The notes under the pieces are model-generated. The model saw only the letters and a list, made by a program, of their open reading frames with translations. It made no database searches and was not told the DNA's origin. Both the position numbers and the translations under genes were made by a program. A stretch of DNA of 64,000 nt, taken from positions 7,198,501 to 7,262,500 of the forward strand of contig NC_083387.1 in the NCBI RefSeq assembly GCF_031755915.1, in the 5' to 3' direction. Each line of letters opens with the position of its first letter. Position 1 is the first letter of the stretch. This DNA is from Ziziphus jujuba. Its lineage: Eukaryota; Streptophyta; Magnoliopsida; Rosales; Rhamnaceae. Shown here piece by piece: positions 24,450 through 37,000 of this stretch.

Positions 24450-25390
24450 CTGAAACAGACGAGGAATCGAGGAGATCTATACAAGCTATACATGATGTCA
24501 TGCATCTAAGTTGGGTTCTTGAGGTTTTTGATCTTGTTCTGGGGATCGAATGGTTGGATTTGCAGGGACATAAGGGACATATAAGGACTATGAAGTGTAT
24601 TGCTAAGAACCTGGACTATTTCATTAGTAGTTAGCTGGAAGAACATGTTGAAAACATCGTGATTTCAGTGATGCAATGATTTCGTAAATGGCTGATGATC
24701 ATTCTTCCGTTTATGGACACAAGACCAAGAATGTCATCAAGCATCCTCAGTGGTATGTTTCCCCCACTTCATTTAGTCTATGTTATTGATATCACTTCTG
24801 CTTTTTATTACATATGTAATCAAATAAGTTTTTTCTTATGTTTTATGAATTGTTTTACATCAATAAACATGAGGTCCTCACATGATGTGATGTTTTTAGA
24901 ATAAATATCTTCTATTATGACAATAGAATTGTTCTGTCTCACATACAAAAAATAAAAACTTTAGCAATACCACATGGTTTTTTTCATTACTTTTGGATTT
25001 ATCTTTTTCTTTTAGAAGTTATATGTATATATTCATCCCACGTTCAGACATCGCATGTTTTTGAAATACATATTTTTCAGCCACTAAAAATGTACTTTTT
25101 TGGTTAATCGACTTAAATTTTTTTATCATTATTATTTTTAAAATAGCCAATTTACCCTTACTATGTGGTATGTGTTTTACATTTTAATCAGCATCCTTTT
25201 AAGTAATGTTCAATATAACTCCATATATGATATATATGACTTTTCCCCAAATGTGATAATTACAGAACCTTATAATAGGAGGTACAGATTCGACTTATTT
25301 GACCTTAACTTGGGTATTGTCACTTCTACTAAACAGTATCCAAGTGCTAAAAAATGCACCGGAAGACCTAGACATTCATGCGGGAAAACA
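24450..25390 (+). pseudogene. CYP82 pseudogene fragment (end of exon 1, intron, start of exon 2)
   Basis: 24450-24752 matches the last third of exon 1 of genes 3 and 4 (block starting at the DEES codons, through EWLDLQGH, to VIK before the donor). It carries a stop where the conserved Trp of SSWLEE should be (TGG to TAG near 24634), plus small indels. The GTATG donor is retained at about 24753. After a 510-bp intron, an intact acceptor (AG at 25264-25265) leads into about 40 codons of exon 2 (NLIIGGTDSTYLTLTW and onward), after which homology stops at about 25390. Both splice sites and the I-helix motif survive, so decay is fairly recent. Neither the gene's start nor its heme loop is present. 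Confidence 0.85.
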
Positions 25391-26050
25391 ATATTATTTT
25401 TCTTCTATTTGACATAGGTAAATAATTAAATTGATTTATGCATTATATTATCCAAATTTTAAAATATAAAGTAAACAAAACATATTATAATTAAGTTAAC
25501 GAATCATCAATAAATAAATAAAAATTTAAAACTTATTTAGTCTCTTTATTTTATAAACAATTAAAAAAATGAAACGTCATTGCAAAATGGACTACAATTT
25601 CTTTTCATTTCTTTTTACCACACATTATAGAATAGTATTATGGTATGAGAAGAGGGTTTAATTTGTCTTCAAACATATAAAAACTTTAAATTGATTAGGT
25701 TTAATTTAAGATATAACATAAGATATATAGAAATTTATTACTGATAAGCAAAACTTATAAGTAAAAATAATTAATAATAATTTATATTACATATTTAAGA
25801 ATTCATAAACTTAATCAAGGCAAAAAAAAGAAAAAAATTGATTTGATAAGTTGGTAACTAATTAGCTTTAATAATAACTTAAATATTTAAGAATTTATAA
25901 ACTCTATCAAAGCAAAAAATTTATAAACTCCAAATAAGACAACAAAAATGATAAATTTAAAAGAAAAGTTATAAATTTTAGGGAAGCATATGAGATATAT
26001 ATATATATATATATATAGAATATTATGCTTAATTTTATATGATTTATATT
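25391..26050. other. AT-rich spacer
   Basis: No gene. Contains (TA)n near 25998-26016. Confidence 0.5.
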
Positions 26051-27000
26051 TGAGTGGTAGAATTGAATAATAATAATAATATTTCTCCATCATAGTGAGA
26101 AATGAGAATTGTTGCCAGGAAGCAAATGAGATCGGTTACTTTTGGTGTCGTAGTCAATCGAGGATTTTTACGGTGTCTAAGTTAAACAACGGTTTTGATA
26201 GAAGAAGTTAAAAAAGATAAACAAAGTTTAAGCTTTTAAATGAGGTCGTTCACAGTTGACTGGTGAGAGAAAAGGGAAAAAGAATGTCTTTATATATGGA
26301 TTGGGATATTTTGACCCCTCTATACGATCTCACATCCAATTAAAAACTGACATATCATAGGCAAAGTCAACATCCCTATCGCCTTTCAGCATCGTCAAAT
26401 CTTTCCCTTTGCAGTCCATTTTCTTTTACATATATGTCTCTTTGGTTTCCCCACGGCAATTTTCTTTTTCGTTTTCTCTTCCGATTATCCCATCAATTTT
26501 GCAGCAAAAAGTTTTGCCAACTATCTCAGCATACCTCAGCTCCAAATTATCTTCAATCTTTTAGGAGATGGAGTTTTCAATTTAATTTTAACTAATAATG
26601 CTTAACTCATTATTAAATTATCACGTGGTTTATTTTGGCATCAAACGTACTAATCAATTGTCAAAATGTGCACAGTGATTTTTACGAGTATTCGTACTCA
26701 AATCAATGTAGCAGAAAAAATTGACAAATGGATATTAGCCTTTAATTCCCTAAAGAAAATAAAAAACAATAAAAATGGATGATTGTCTCTTTTGTAAGGA
26801 CAATCATGTGGAATTATTACAGCCATAAACATATCTTTCAAACTTCAACATGTCTTCCCTCCTTCAAGCAATTAGAAGCTTATTTGCTTTTCTTCTTTAC
26901 AAAATATGGATTTGTATCAGAAGCCACCATGACAAGAGCAAAGAGAACAAATTGCCTTAACCAAAGGTTGGTGGCCATTAATAGGTCATCTTCACCTACT
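26051..27000 (+). repeat. Duplicated promoter plus N-terminus of CYP82 gene 4 (copy A, broken)
   Basis: Direct repeat of 27418-28440. Shared landmarks include the GAATTGAATAATAATAATAA block near the start, GAAGAAGTTAAAAAAGA, ACAAAGTTTAAGCTTT, CATCGTCAAATCTT and CTTTTAGGAGATGGA. The repeat then runs into the coding start of gene 4 and stops abruptly after the GHLH codons at about 26998. Confidence 0.85.
26850..26998 (+). pseudogene. CYP82 gene 4 N-terminal pseudogene fragment
   Basis: About 50 codons from ATGTCTTCC matching residues 3-52 of gene 4 almost base for base. It is disabled by a GAA-to-TAA change in the hinge (LPEPKG becomes LP-stop) and a one-base deletion in the following GGG run. 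Nothing downstream of the hinge is present. It is part of copy A of the promoter duplication. Confidence 0.88.
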
Positions 27001-27417
27001 AGGAATGTCAATAATGGCAGTCCGCCATAATAAAGTATATAAACTATTTAAGCCTGTAACGTAAAGATGATTACAGATTGTTATCTTTAGTAATTTCCTT
27101 TGTTCTGAATGGCAATAATGGCATAAAAATTGAAACGGGCTCTTTTTTTCAAAAAAATAAAAAATAAAAAATAAAATTGGGTAGTTACGGCATGCAATGT
27201 GTGATATTTTGGCAGGAATGAAATATTGCATTTTTGATTTCATACTTTGAGAAGCAAACATATATTTAAAAAATTTTTAAAAAAAAAAGAAAAAAAAAAA
27301 AGAAAAAAAGGAGAAGAAAGAAGCCGAACATTGAGTAACGTATCATGCTAGCGGTGATGCGACACAACAAGACCCAAGCCCAAGCAAAAACTACAATTAA
27401 TTCATCTTTAAGGCTTT
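27001..27417. other. Spacer between the two promoter copies
   Basis: Unique AT-rich sequence with a poly(A)-rich stretch at about 27279-27310. No gene. Confidence 0.5.
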
Positions 27418-28440
27418 TGAGTGACAGAATTGAATAATAATAATAATATTTCTCCCACCCAGTGAGTGAGAAGCGTGAATGACACTAAGAAACAAATCAA
27501 TGCAGTAAATTTTGGCGTCGTAGTCAAACGAACATTTTGACGGTGTCTTAGTCAAACAACGATTTGACAGAAGAAGTTAAAAAAGACAAACAAAGTTTAA
27601 GCTTTATTAATGTTTTAAATGGCGTTTTCTTAATTGATTGGTGAGAGAAATGGTAAAGAGGATGTCTTTATCTATAAGACTGGGATATTTTGTCCCCTCT
27701 ATGATGTCTCATCCCCATCATCCAGTTGTATCATAGGCAAAGCCAACGTCCCTAGTCTCTCTTTTGAGCATCGTCAAATCTTGCCCTTAGCGTCCATTGT
27801 CTTCTCAATCTCTTTCGTTTCCCGCAAGGCAATTTTCCTTCTTCTTCCCGGTTATTCCTTCAATTTTCAGTAAACCTTGAGCATAAGTTTTGCTTAACTA
27901 TCCCAAACAGACCTGAGTTTTCAAATTGTATTCAAACTTTTAGGAGATGGACTTTTCAATCTAACTTACCAATGAATTGTCAACATGTGCACGTGTTTTT
28001 TTACGATGCTTTTTGGACAGTCTTTTTTAGGTACTGGTACTCAATCAATGTAGCCGATACAACTGGCAGATGGATATTAGCATTTAATTCCCCAAAAAAA
28101 GAAAAAAAGAATTGGATGTTATTTTTAAGGAATTATTTATAGCCACATACGTATCTTTCAATCTTCAACGCTCAATTATGAAAATATACTGCAAAATCTC
28201 CATTTTATATATAATAGAATATAACAGATGCTCATATATATATATATATATATAATCAAACTTAATTTACAGTAGGAATAATGGAAATGTCTTCCCACCT
28301 TCAAGCAATTGGAAGCTTATTTGCTTTTCTTCTTCTTTACAAAATATGGATAAGTATCAGAAGCCACCATGACAAGAGCAAAGAGAACAAATTGCCTGAA
28401 CCAAAGGGTTGGTGGCCATTAATAGGTCATCTTCACCTTC
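27418..28440 (+). repeat. Promoter and N-terminus of CYP82 gene 4 (copy B, functional side of the duplication)
   Basis: Counterpart of 26051-27000. It differs chiefly by an extra 117 bp (28170-28286) just before the codon that aligns with the start in copy A. The extra DNA holds a (TA)n run at about 28229-28252 and supplies the upstream in-frame ATG at 28281. Confidence 0.8.
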
Positions 28441-30674
28441 TTCGAGGAGACGTTCCAGCTTTTCGAACACTTGCAGCCATTGCAGACAAAAATGGTCCAA
28501 TCTTCAGAATTCAGCTTGGTACGAAACAAGCAATAGTTGTGAGTAGCTGGGAAACTGTTAAGGAATGCTTTAGTCCCGCCAATGACAAAGTTTTCCTGAC
28601 TCGTCCAGCTTCTGCTGCTTCAAGATATTTGGGTTATGGAAATGCTTTTTTCGGTCTAACCACCGACGTAAAATATTGGCGACATATTCGTAGAATAGCA
28701 AACGTCCAGGTTCTTTCCAACCGCCGCCTCCAGCTCCTCAAGGATGCAAGAGCTTCAGAAGTGGAGGCATGCATCAAACACCTTCATTCGGTTTGTTGCG
28801 AAAGCAATAATGTTGTTGACATTGGTAGGTGGTTTTCGACGGTTGTTCTGAACATTATTGTCCGAATGGTAGCAAGCAAACGGTATAGCAACGACGAGAA
28901 GGACGAGGAATCAAAGAGATTCATACAAGCTATACATGAATTCATGCATTTAAGTGGGGTTCTAGTGGTGTCCGATGTTATTCCGGGGATTGAATGGTTG
29001 GATTTGCTGGGGCATATAGCGTCTATGAAGTGTATTGCTAAGGAATTGGACGAAATCATTAGTAGTTGGCTGGAAGAGCACCTTCAAAACAGGAAAGATG
29101 AAGGCCGTGATTTTTTAGACGAAATGGTTTCATCCATGGCTGATGATGATGCTTCCATTTATGGATACAAGACCCAAAATGTCATCAAGGCAACAGCACT
29201 GGTATGTTTGCCTCTACTTCAAGGAATATTTGCTGCAAAATGTTTCTCTTTTTGTTATTACTTTATATGTTCACGTATATATGCATGGTGTTTTATGCTG
29301 CGAAAGCTGCTACAATGAATTTGTTAATTCTGTGCGTATTTGATATTTCATCCCCACGATTTTCCCATTCACATCTACCATCAAAACACTTCTGCTCCAC
29401 ATCTTAGGACTTTTATCTTAAGACTTTTACTTTTTTAGTGTTTTGGTTTACAAAAAGAGGGTCGAGACTTTGAAAAATCAACAGTTACAAAAGGTAACTA
29501 ATTTTCTACCAAAGTAGACATCCATGTAGCAGAGGATGCTGATGGATATATACATAGAGACCTTATAATGAGCTTGCATGTTGCCCATCATGTGGTGAGC
29601 GCGAGCGTGAGACACTTTCAAGCCCATTTTATTTGGTGTGATTGAATATGGTTAAATGTCCATTCTAATGAATGTAGAAAAAAAAAAAATTTAGAAACAA
29701 ACAAAAGCAAGCTAAAACCAGCTTAAAAACAAAGCAAAGCAAACTTTTTCTCACAAGTTACTCTGTCCTCCAAAAAGCTGTGCGTTGACCGCTTTACAGC
29801 TCAGTTAAAGCCAGCTCATCAAAGCTATGCGTTTTGATTTTCTCCAATAATAAGGGTGCATATGCCGAACATAGCTGGACTCTATATATATATATATATA
29901 TCTAGTATTTCCCCTTATTTATTTATTTATTTTATTTTATTTTTTTATGAAAGAATATCTCCTTATTATTGTATAATGTCACTACCTTCTTTGACTGATA
30001 TTCAGTATTGCTCAACTGCCTCGGCCACAAATTGTGTTATGCAGAATCTAATCATAGCCAGTACAGATTCCACATATCTGACCTTAGTTTGGGCACTTTC
30101 ACTGCTACTGAACCATATCCAGGTCCTGAAAACAGTACAAGAAGAGCTGGACATTCATGTAGGAAAAGAAAGGTGGGTGGAAGAAGCAGACCTAAAGAAT
30201 CTGGTCTACCTCCAAGCCATCGTCAAGGAAACACTACGATTATACCCTCCTGGTCCCCTCTCGGTACCACACGAATCCATGGAAGATTGCTACGTTTCAG
30301 GTTATCACATCCCAAAAGGAACAAGATTGTTGGTCAACATATGGAAGCTGCACCGTGACCCACGAGTTTGGAAATCAGACAACCCTGAGGAGTTCAAACC
30401 AGAGAGATTTCTGAGTGTGCATGCAGATTTAGATGTACGAGGTCAGAAGAACTTTGAGTATATACCATTTGGTTCAGGTAGAAGATCATGCCCTGGAATT
30501 TCATCTGCCATGCAAATGGTTCCTTTAATTCTGGGCCGTCTTCTTCAGGGCTTCAACATTCATACACCCATGAATGAACCAGTTGACATGACTGAAGGCC
30601 AAGGCCTGACCATGGCTAAGGCTAAACCGCTGCTTGTAATGCTTAATCCTCGTCTTTCAAATGTACTGTATTAA
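28281..30674 (+). CDS. Cytochrome P450, CYP82 family (cluster gene 4)
   Basis: ER-anchored mono-oxygenase; substrate unknown. Exon 1 is 28281-29201 (307 codons) and exon 2 is 30045-30674, giving 516 aa. The intron is 843 bp, phase 0. Visible parts: N-terminal anchor, hinge LPEPKGWWPLIGHLH, C-helix WRHIRR, I-helix ASTDST (312-317), K-helix ETLR (369-372), PERF and heme loop FGSGRRSCPG with Cys456. Two oddities are seen: the normally conserved Gly of the I-helix A-G-x-D/E-T-T is Ser, and one extra residue follows the CFS of the B-region (CFSPANDKVF). The rest is intact, so activity is likely but substrate pocket or coupling may differ. The start could be the ATG at 28281 or the one two codons later at 28287, where the broken copy begins. 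Confidence 0.93.
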
Positions 30675-31010
30675 TTAGCCTTTGGTTAAATTAAGGGGAA
30701 TAAATAATGTATCAAAAAGCGTATTGTAATGCTTAATATAACTTTTCTAATGAATATAAAATGAAAAATCAGTTTACAAAAATTACTATCTCTGTACATT
30801 ATTTACTTTGTTTTTTTTTTTTTTTTTGGGTCTATGTTGAAAAATATGGTATTAATTATATGTAACATGAAGATTTTCATGTTACATAAGGATTTGAGGA
30901 ATTTTTTGACAAATTGTTCTTACCTTTTATCAATTTTTTTTTTTTATATGATGAATAGATGCTTATTTTTTATAAATAGTTATAATGGAGGAATTTTCCA
31001 ATACGTATTT

Positions 31011-32096
31011 TGATTTGGTACACATAACAAAATGCCATATGCATTATTAAGTATATGTCAAGAAAAAAGAAAATCCAAATCAGCGTTAGTCTTTTACACT
31101 GCTAGTTGCCACTTTCTTTATTTTATTTTTTTATTTGTTCTATAGGCTATACACTTTGTCTTGGACATATATCATGGTCTCCACCACCAACAACTTTTTC
31201 TCAATCTTGTGGGTGGTTCTCTAATATATGTGAAACCCATATAATAAATTATGCTATTAAAATAACAAGATGATATTGAGTGAAAAATAATAGAAACAAG
31301 ATTGTTTGTGATGAAGCAGTCATGGAAAATACATTATGAACTGCCATCAATAAAAGATGAAGGTTTTCTACAAATTTGCAGTGGGGGTGTTGAGTTTTTG
31401 ACCGTCGTTTATGGAGTTATATATTTCGTTGTTAAAGTTAGATCCTTCATATTTTCCCAAAAAAAAAAATTTTAAAAAAATGATCAGGTCCTTTATTGGT
31501 GTCTTAAAAAAAAGGGAATAAAAATTAAAAAATTCATAAAACTAATATTATTTGATGATTTGGTACACATAACCATCTATAAAATACCATATATATTATT
31601 AAGTATATATCAAGGAAAAAAAAAATCCAAATCAGCATTAGTCTTTCACACTGTTAGATGTCACTTTCTTTCTTTCATCTTTTTCTTCCTTCTATAGGCG
31701 ATACACTTTGTCTTGGACATAGATCATGGCCTCCACCACCACCAACTTTTTCTCAACCTTGTGGGTGGTTCTCTAATATATGTGAAACCCATCTAATAAA
31801 TTATGCTATTAAAATAATAAGTTGATATTGAGTGAGAAATAATGGAAACAAGATTATTTGTGATGAAGCCAGTCATGGAATATGCATTTTGGACCGCCAT
31901 CAATAAAAGATGAAGGTTTTCTGCAAATTTACAGTGGGGGTGTTGAGTCTTTGACTGTCGTTTATGGAGTTATATATTTGATTGTTAAACTTAGATCTCT
32001 CATGTTTTTCAAACAAAAATAAAAAAATGATCAAGTTTTTTATTGATCTATTCAAAGAAAAATGGGAATAAAAATTAAAAAAATTCATAAAACTTA
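31011..32096. repeat. Large tandem duplication, period about 545 bp
   Basis: Two head-to-tail copies, 31011-31545 and about 31556-32096, share ATTTGGTACACATAAC, TACACTTTGTCTTGGACATA, TTGTGGGTGGTTCTCTAATA, CCATCAATAAAAGATGAAGG and TCGTTTATGGAGTTATATAT. Copies differ by scattered substitutions and small indels. No coding potential seen. It lies 340 bp after CYP82 gene 4. Confidence 0.85.
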
Positions 32097-32339
32097 TTAA
32101 ATATTAGATTTGAAGTTAGACGAAGAAAAAAAGTTTAAGTCATTCGAGAAGGAAGAAAATAGAAGGCATTAAACTATATAGCTAATGATTTGGATTCTTT
32201 TAACATGATATGTAATTAATGATACACATGTTATTATGTAATTGGTTATATGCACCAATTCAAATAATGTCAATAGATATTGTGTACCGAATAATATTTT
32301 GTTTCTAACGGACTATCAAATAATAAAGCCAATCTCTAA

Positions 32340-32378
<39 letters not shown>

Positions 32379-32579
32379 CATTTAGATTAAGATAGTTATA
32401 AGATAGCTAGCATTGTTAGTTTTTTTTTTTTTTAAAAAAAAAAGAAAGTCAAATCACTTTGTACTATAACTAGATCGATATATAATATGTTTGATTTTTT
32501 TTTTTTTAATGAACGTATCAATCTTCTAAATAAAAATATCTTAATAAACATTTTTTTTAAATGAAAAATCTAAATATAC

Positions 32580-33715
32580 TTGAATTTAGTGATTACTGCT
32601 GTTTTTAATATCATGGTTGGATATTTTGATTATTTTGATAATATCAAACAACAGTTCTATTTAGGGAAACAAAAGTCGACGAAATCGTTGAGATATCGCC
32701 GATACTTTCAGTTGTCGGCAGTCTTCGACATCGATAGAGGAGGAAAAAGTTTATGTCTTGGATGCCGCCGATTTGTCATCGGAATCGAAGGAAGTCGATG
32801 GAATCGTCAGATGTCGGTGAGGATTTTGGTTTTTGAGTGGATACAATGGAAATGATGTGGAGAAACCGACGGATTATCGGCGGTTATCGATGGAAATTTC
32901 TGGGAGATCTTGGCTGGACTGGGTGTGTGTATTTGTGATCTGAGAGAGAGAGAGAGAAGAGTGTAGTAGAAGAGCTGAATAGGTGAAAAAGAAGCAGAAA
33001 AAAGAAAAAGAAAAAAAAAAGAAAGAGAACGAGTGGGAGAAAGATCATCGGAGAGAGAGAGAGAGGGAGGAAGAAGACGAAGAGAAGCGAGGAAGAAGAA
33101 GAAAAAAGGAGAAAAAAAATATTTTTTCCAACGTGGGGGACAAAGGAAAAAGAAAAAAAAAATATTAACATATATATATATATATAAAATAATAATATGA
33201 TAATATTATATTGGACATTTTCATAGGCTTTTTATATACTTAAATATCCAACTTATTAATTAAACCGGTTAAGTTGTAGTTATGAATTTTTTTAGAAAAT
33301 TTAAAATTTTTAAAAATTATAAGATCGTAGTATCTCAATACATATCCCTCCTTTTTATCTTTTTATCCATTTTTTAGTGTTTAATTTGATTTTATCTATT
33401 AAAAAATAATAAATAAATAAATAAATAATATTATTAGTTTTTCTGTTGTATAATATATAAGATTTTAGTATATATGTCTAATTGGATAAGTATTTTATTA
33501 TCATTATATTCTAATTATTATATTTTTTATATTATTTTACTATATTAATAGTCTCATATGTAAAAATTTATATTATAAATTAAATATTTACAATTTTTAT
33601 AATTTTATTGATATTTTCATCGATATCGATATTTTTATCGATATTTCTATAAGATCATATTTTTGATATTTTTGTTGATACGATATTTTCATCGTTGGTT
33701 CTATGTTTTTAGAAA
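32580..33715. mobile_element. Repeat element rich in ATCGATA motifs (possible hAT-like element)
   Basis: The left part (32640-32900) is a GC-richer stretch full of CGA/TCG words such as ATCGCCGATA, GACATCGATAG and GGATTATCGGCGG. The middle is a purine-rich GA tract (32940-33125) and (TA)n (33169-33187). The right part ends in repeated CATCGATATCGATATTTTTA motifs (33618-33692), like the ends of the element at 42245-44101. No transposase frame is visible and no clean terminal inverted repeat was found. Confidence 0.4.
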
Positions 33716-34034
33716 AAAGGAAACAATTCCAAGTGTCAAGTCATCATATACTTGTGGCAAATTATTTAAAAGCTGCTCATCAAGAAAAAGTAACCTTCTT
33801 TCAACATAATAATGATAAGAAAAAAAAGAAAAAGTAACCCAGCCCAAAACCACTAATCCTTTCCAAGTTTTTGGTTGGCCCAATAGATACCAATCCAGGA
33901 GAAACAGGAAATCCGAGAACCAGAAGCCGCTACCTCTTTCTCAGGCACAAACCATGAAAAGCTGAATCTGAAATATTGAAGTAATTTTACCGTTGCAAAA
34001 GATTTGACGACTTTCACATCTCTGCAAGAAACAT

Positions 34035-37000
34035 ATGGCTGCCAATTTCTGGACTTCCTCGCACTTGTATGTTTTTCTGTTTTGTTGTGCTTTTGTTTCC
34101 TTGTTCACGTTTCTTTTTTTCGTTTTGTTTTGTTTTGTTTCCGCTTTGCTTTTTTTTATTTTGTCCCTGTATTTTTATTTTGCAAAGTGTTTGTTTAACG
34201 CAGTAAACAGCTTATGGAGCAGGAAGATGTAGATGTGGTGCATCCACTTGACAAAGAAAGAGGCATCACTCTTGAAGATTTCAAGCTCATTAAGATGCAT
34301 ATGACCAATTGTAGGAACTTTTTTTTCACCCTCTTATTGGGTTTGATTATGTTTTATGTTTCTTGGGTATTGCTATCCTTTGGGTTTTTGGCTTTTGGGC
34401 TTCCCTTATCGAATTTACCATTTTTTCCCTTAATTTTATGAGTTGTTAGAAATATTCAATCTCTTTCTTCTTTTTTTTTTTTTTTTTTTAGGGGTGGGTG
34501 TGTTTTGGGGCGTCTCATGATCTGATTGTCTGTTGTTTGTTGATAATTAGGATGGCTGATGCTTTATTTTTAATTTGTATTTTAAATATTTTTCATCTGG
34601 GTTGAGTTTATTTTTTGTATTTGGTTTTACTTCTATGGATTTACGCATAGACGAAAAAATGGATTCTTTATCCCCTCCCTCCCAGAACTCAGAGAAGTGA
34701 CATTTTTATTTGATTTAACATGATAATTGCATTAAAACTAGAATGTTATAGGTTGAGCTCTAGTATCCATATTAATTGGGATGAAGAGTTATCTATATCA
34801 TGAATGCTTATGTAGTGATTTAACCAGTATCATGATAAGACTATTTCAATGGAAATCCCTTGGAAATCTGCCTATGTCACACTGGTGTTGCTGTATTCTC
34901 ACTGCAGTGCACGGAAAACACTTTCAAGCACGTTTCTCTGCGTTGTATTTATGTTTATGAGTTTATCCTCAGCTCTTCTAGGTTTTCATTTTCCTTTACA
35001 AATCGTATTATGAGTTATTGGCTTGATACCACCTCATACAAGTTCTTGTTTCATGAATTTTCTTTGGTGATTACGAATCCTGTGATTAATATTTTGTAGT
35101 ACACCAATGTTGCATAAATTTTCTTTCCTATCCGTGATTCTGTGAGTCTGTGATGACTATTAGTTAAGTTTATCATATTAGGATTACAAAGGACAGATTT
35201 TCCATTAACTTGGACATGAATAATATTTCTATTTTCTTCCCTTCTTTTGGTCCATTTTTATTATACGTTAATCAATGCTCTGTTTTTTTTCCTTTCTATT
35301 TTCTTTCAGATATATGGAAATTGGCCCCCCAAGTGAAAGTGAGACAAAGGTTTGACCTAATTGTTGTGATTTTTGATTTAAATGTTCCTCTTACATATGC
35401 TACCACCTTTTGTTCCATGGTATCACGAAACAATCCATCCAGTCCCATGAGTGCTTTTTATTGATGAAGCACTATTGCAAGATTATGCTGGTGAACAGTA
35501 TTATGTGTATAAATTATTCAAAACCTGCTTGATTAGCGACAATTGGGTACAATCAGTGATTTTTCTTTCAATAATTTTCCTAATATCTTGTACACTGCTC
35601 ACTTTTCAGGGTTCTTGCTACTGCAGTTACATATATGAGACGTGTATACACCAGGTATATTGAGAGAAAAATGCTTAGTGAGTAATCAAGAGCTGATTGC
35701 AGATTCCTCAATTGAACATTTATCTTTGATTATTGTAATGAATTAGTCTCATTAGTAGTGCCCTAGACACTGCATTTCATGTATATGATCATTGTGTTTC
35801 TTAAGCTGAACATGTATAAACAAGCTATGTTGCAAACCCTTAATGTCTGCTGCAGTACCTCTATCAACATGACATGTTATAATTAATGATATGATTATGT
35901 AAAAATGTAGAAAACCACTGGGAAATAGGGCAGTCTAAGCTCAGCCATGTTCCACATCTGACACCCGCACTGAAGTTTGTGAGTTTTAAAATCCAGATGT
36001 GGCAACACTTGTTAAGTTTTACTATTGTTTATGCTTTCAGGAGGAGCATGACCGAATATGATCCATGTCTTGTAGCCCCAACTTGTTTGTACTTGGCCTC
36101 AAAAGCAGAGGAAAGCACTGTGCCGGCTAGACTTATTGTATTTTACGTCAAAAAACAATGTAATGCTTTCAGTTACCGTGATAAATTAATTTTCTTCCAA
36201 ATTAGTCATTGGAATTCTAATTAGCAGAGTGCTGACAACTTGCAAATCTGGCATCACAGATGCTGATGAAAAGTATAGATTCGAGATCAAAGACATACTT
36301 GAAATGGAAATGAAGATTTTAGAAGCTCTGAATTACTATTTAGTTGTGTTTCATCCTTACCGTGCATTGTCTCAGTAAGTATTTCATCCAAAATAACTGA
36401 ACTGACTTGCATGATCCTGGAGATAATGTTAAGTAAAAATCCCTATTGATATGTTTCATGGTTGTTCTTGCTGGTTTAATTTCTGTATTTAGACCTTGCT
36501 CAAGCTCTACCTGCAAGGTTGTCTTTAAAAGTGATCGTTTCCCTAAATCAATTTTCTTTAAACAATTTTTCCTACAAAGCATGGTTGTTTTTATCCCATG
36601 GCAGCAATTATGCATAATAATTTTGTGTCCATATTTTTATTAAACTTTTAGGTGTTTGTTGTTTTATCCACATCCAATTTGGTGTAAAACCTAGGTTTTC
36701 GTACCTGCCTTGAATTAAGTGGTTATCATAGCTTATGTTATTATAGTATTCATATATATATACATATATATATATATACGGAAATTCTATGGTGAGGACG
36801 GTCCACATGAGGACTACAGTATTAGTGACGGTTTTTCATAGTATTAATGACGGTCTGCATGAGGACCGTCCGCACCATAGACGGACTGTATATATATATA
36901 CACATATATATTTGTATGCTGGACTCATTTTCTGCCAACTCTATGATAAAATTGGAGAAGTTTGACTCTCGAATACTTGATTTCGATTAATATTAGCTGC

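Noticed and set aside
32884..33171. Open frames on both strands across the GA-rich tract
   Set aside because: Low-complexity Lys/Glu or Phe/Ser/Leu translations of a purine tract.
34207..34210. CAG at 34208-34210 as the exon 2 acceptor of cyclin C
   Set aside because: It puts exon 2 out of phase with exon 1. The AG at 34202-34203 keeps frame and gives the family-like HFKQL.
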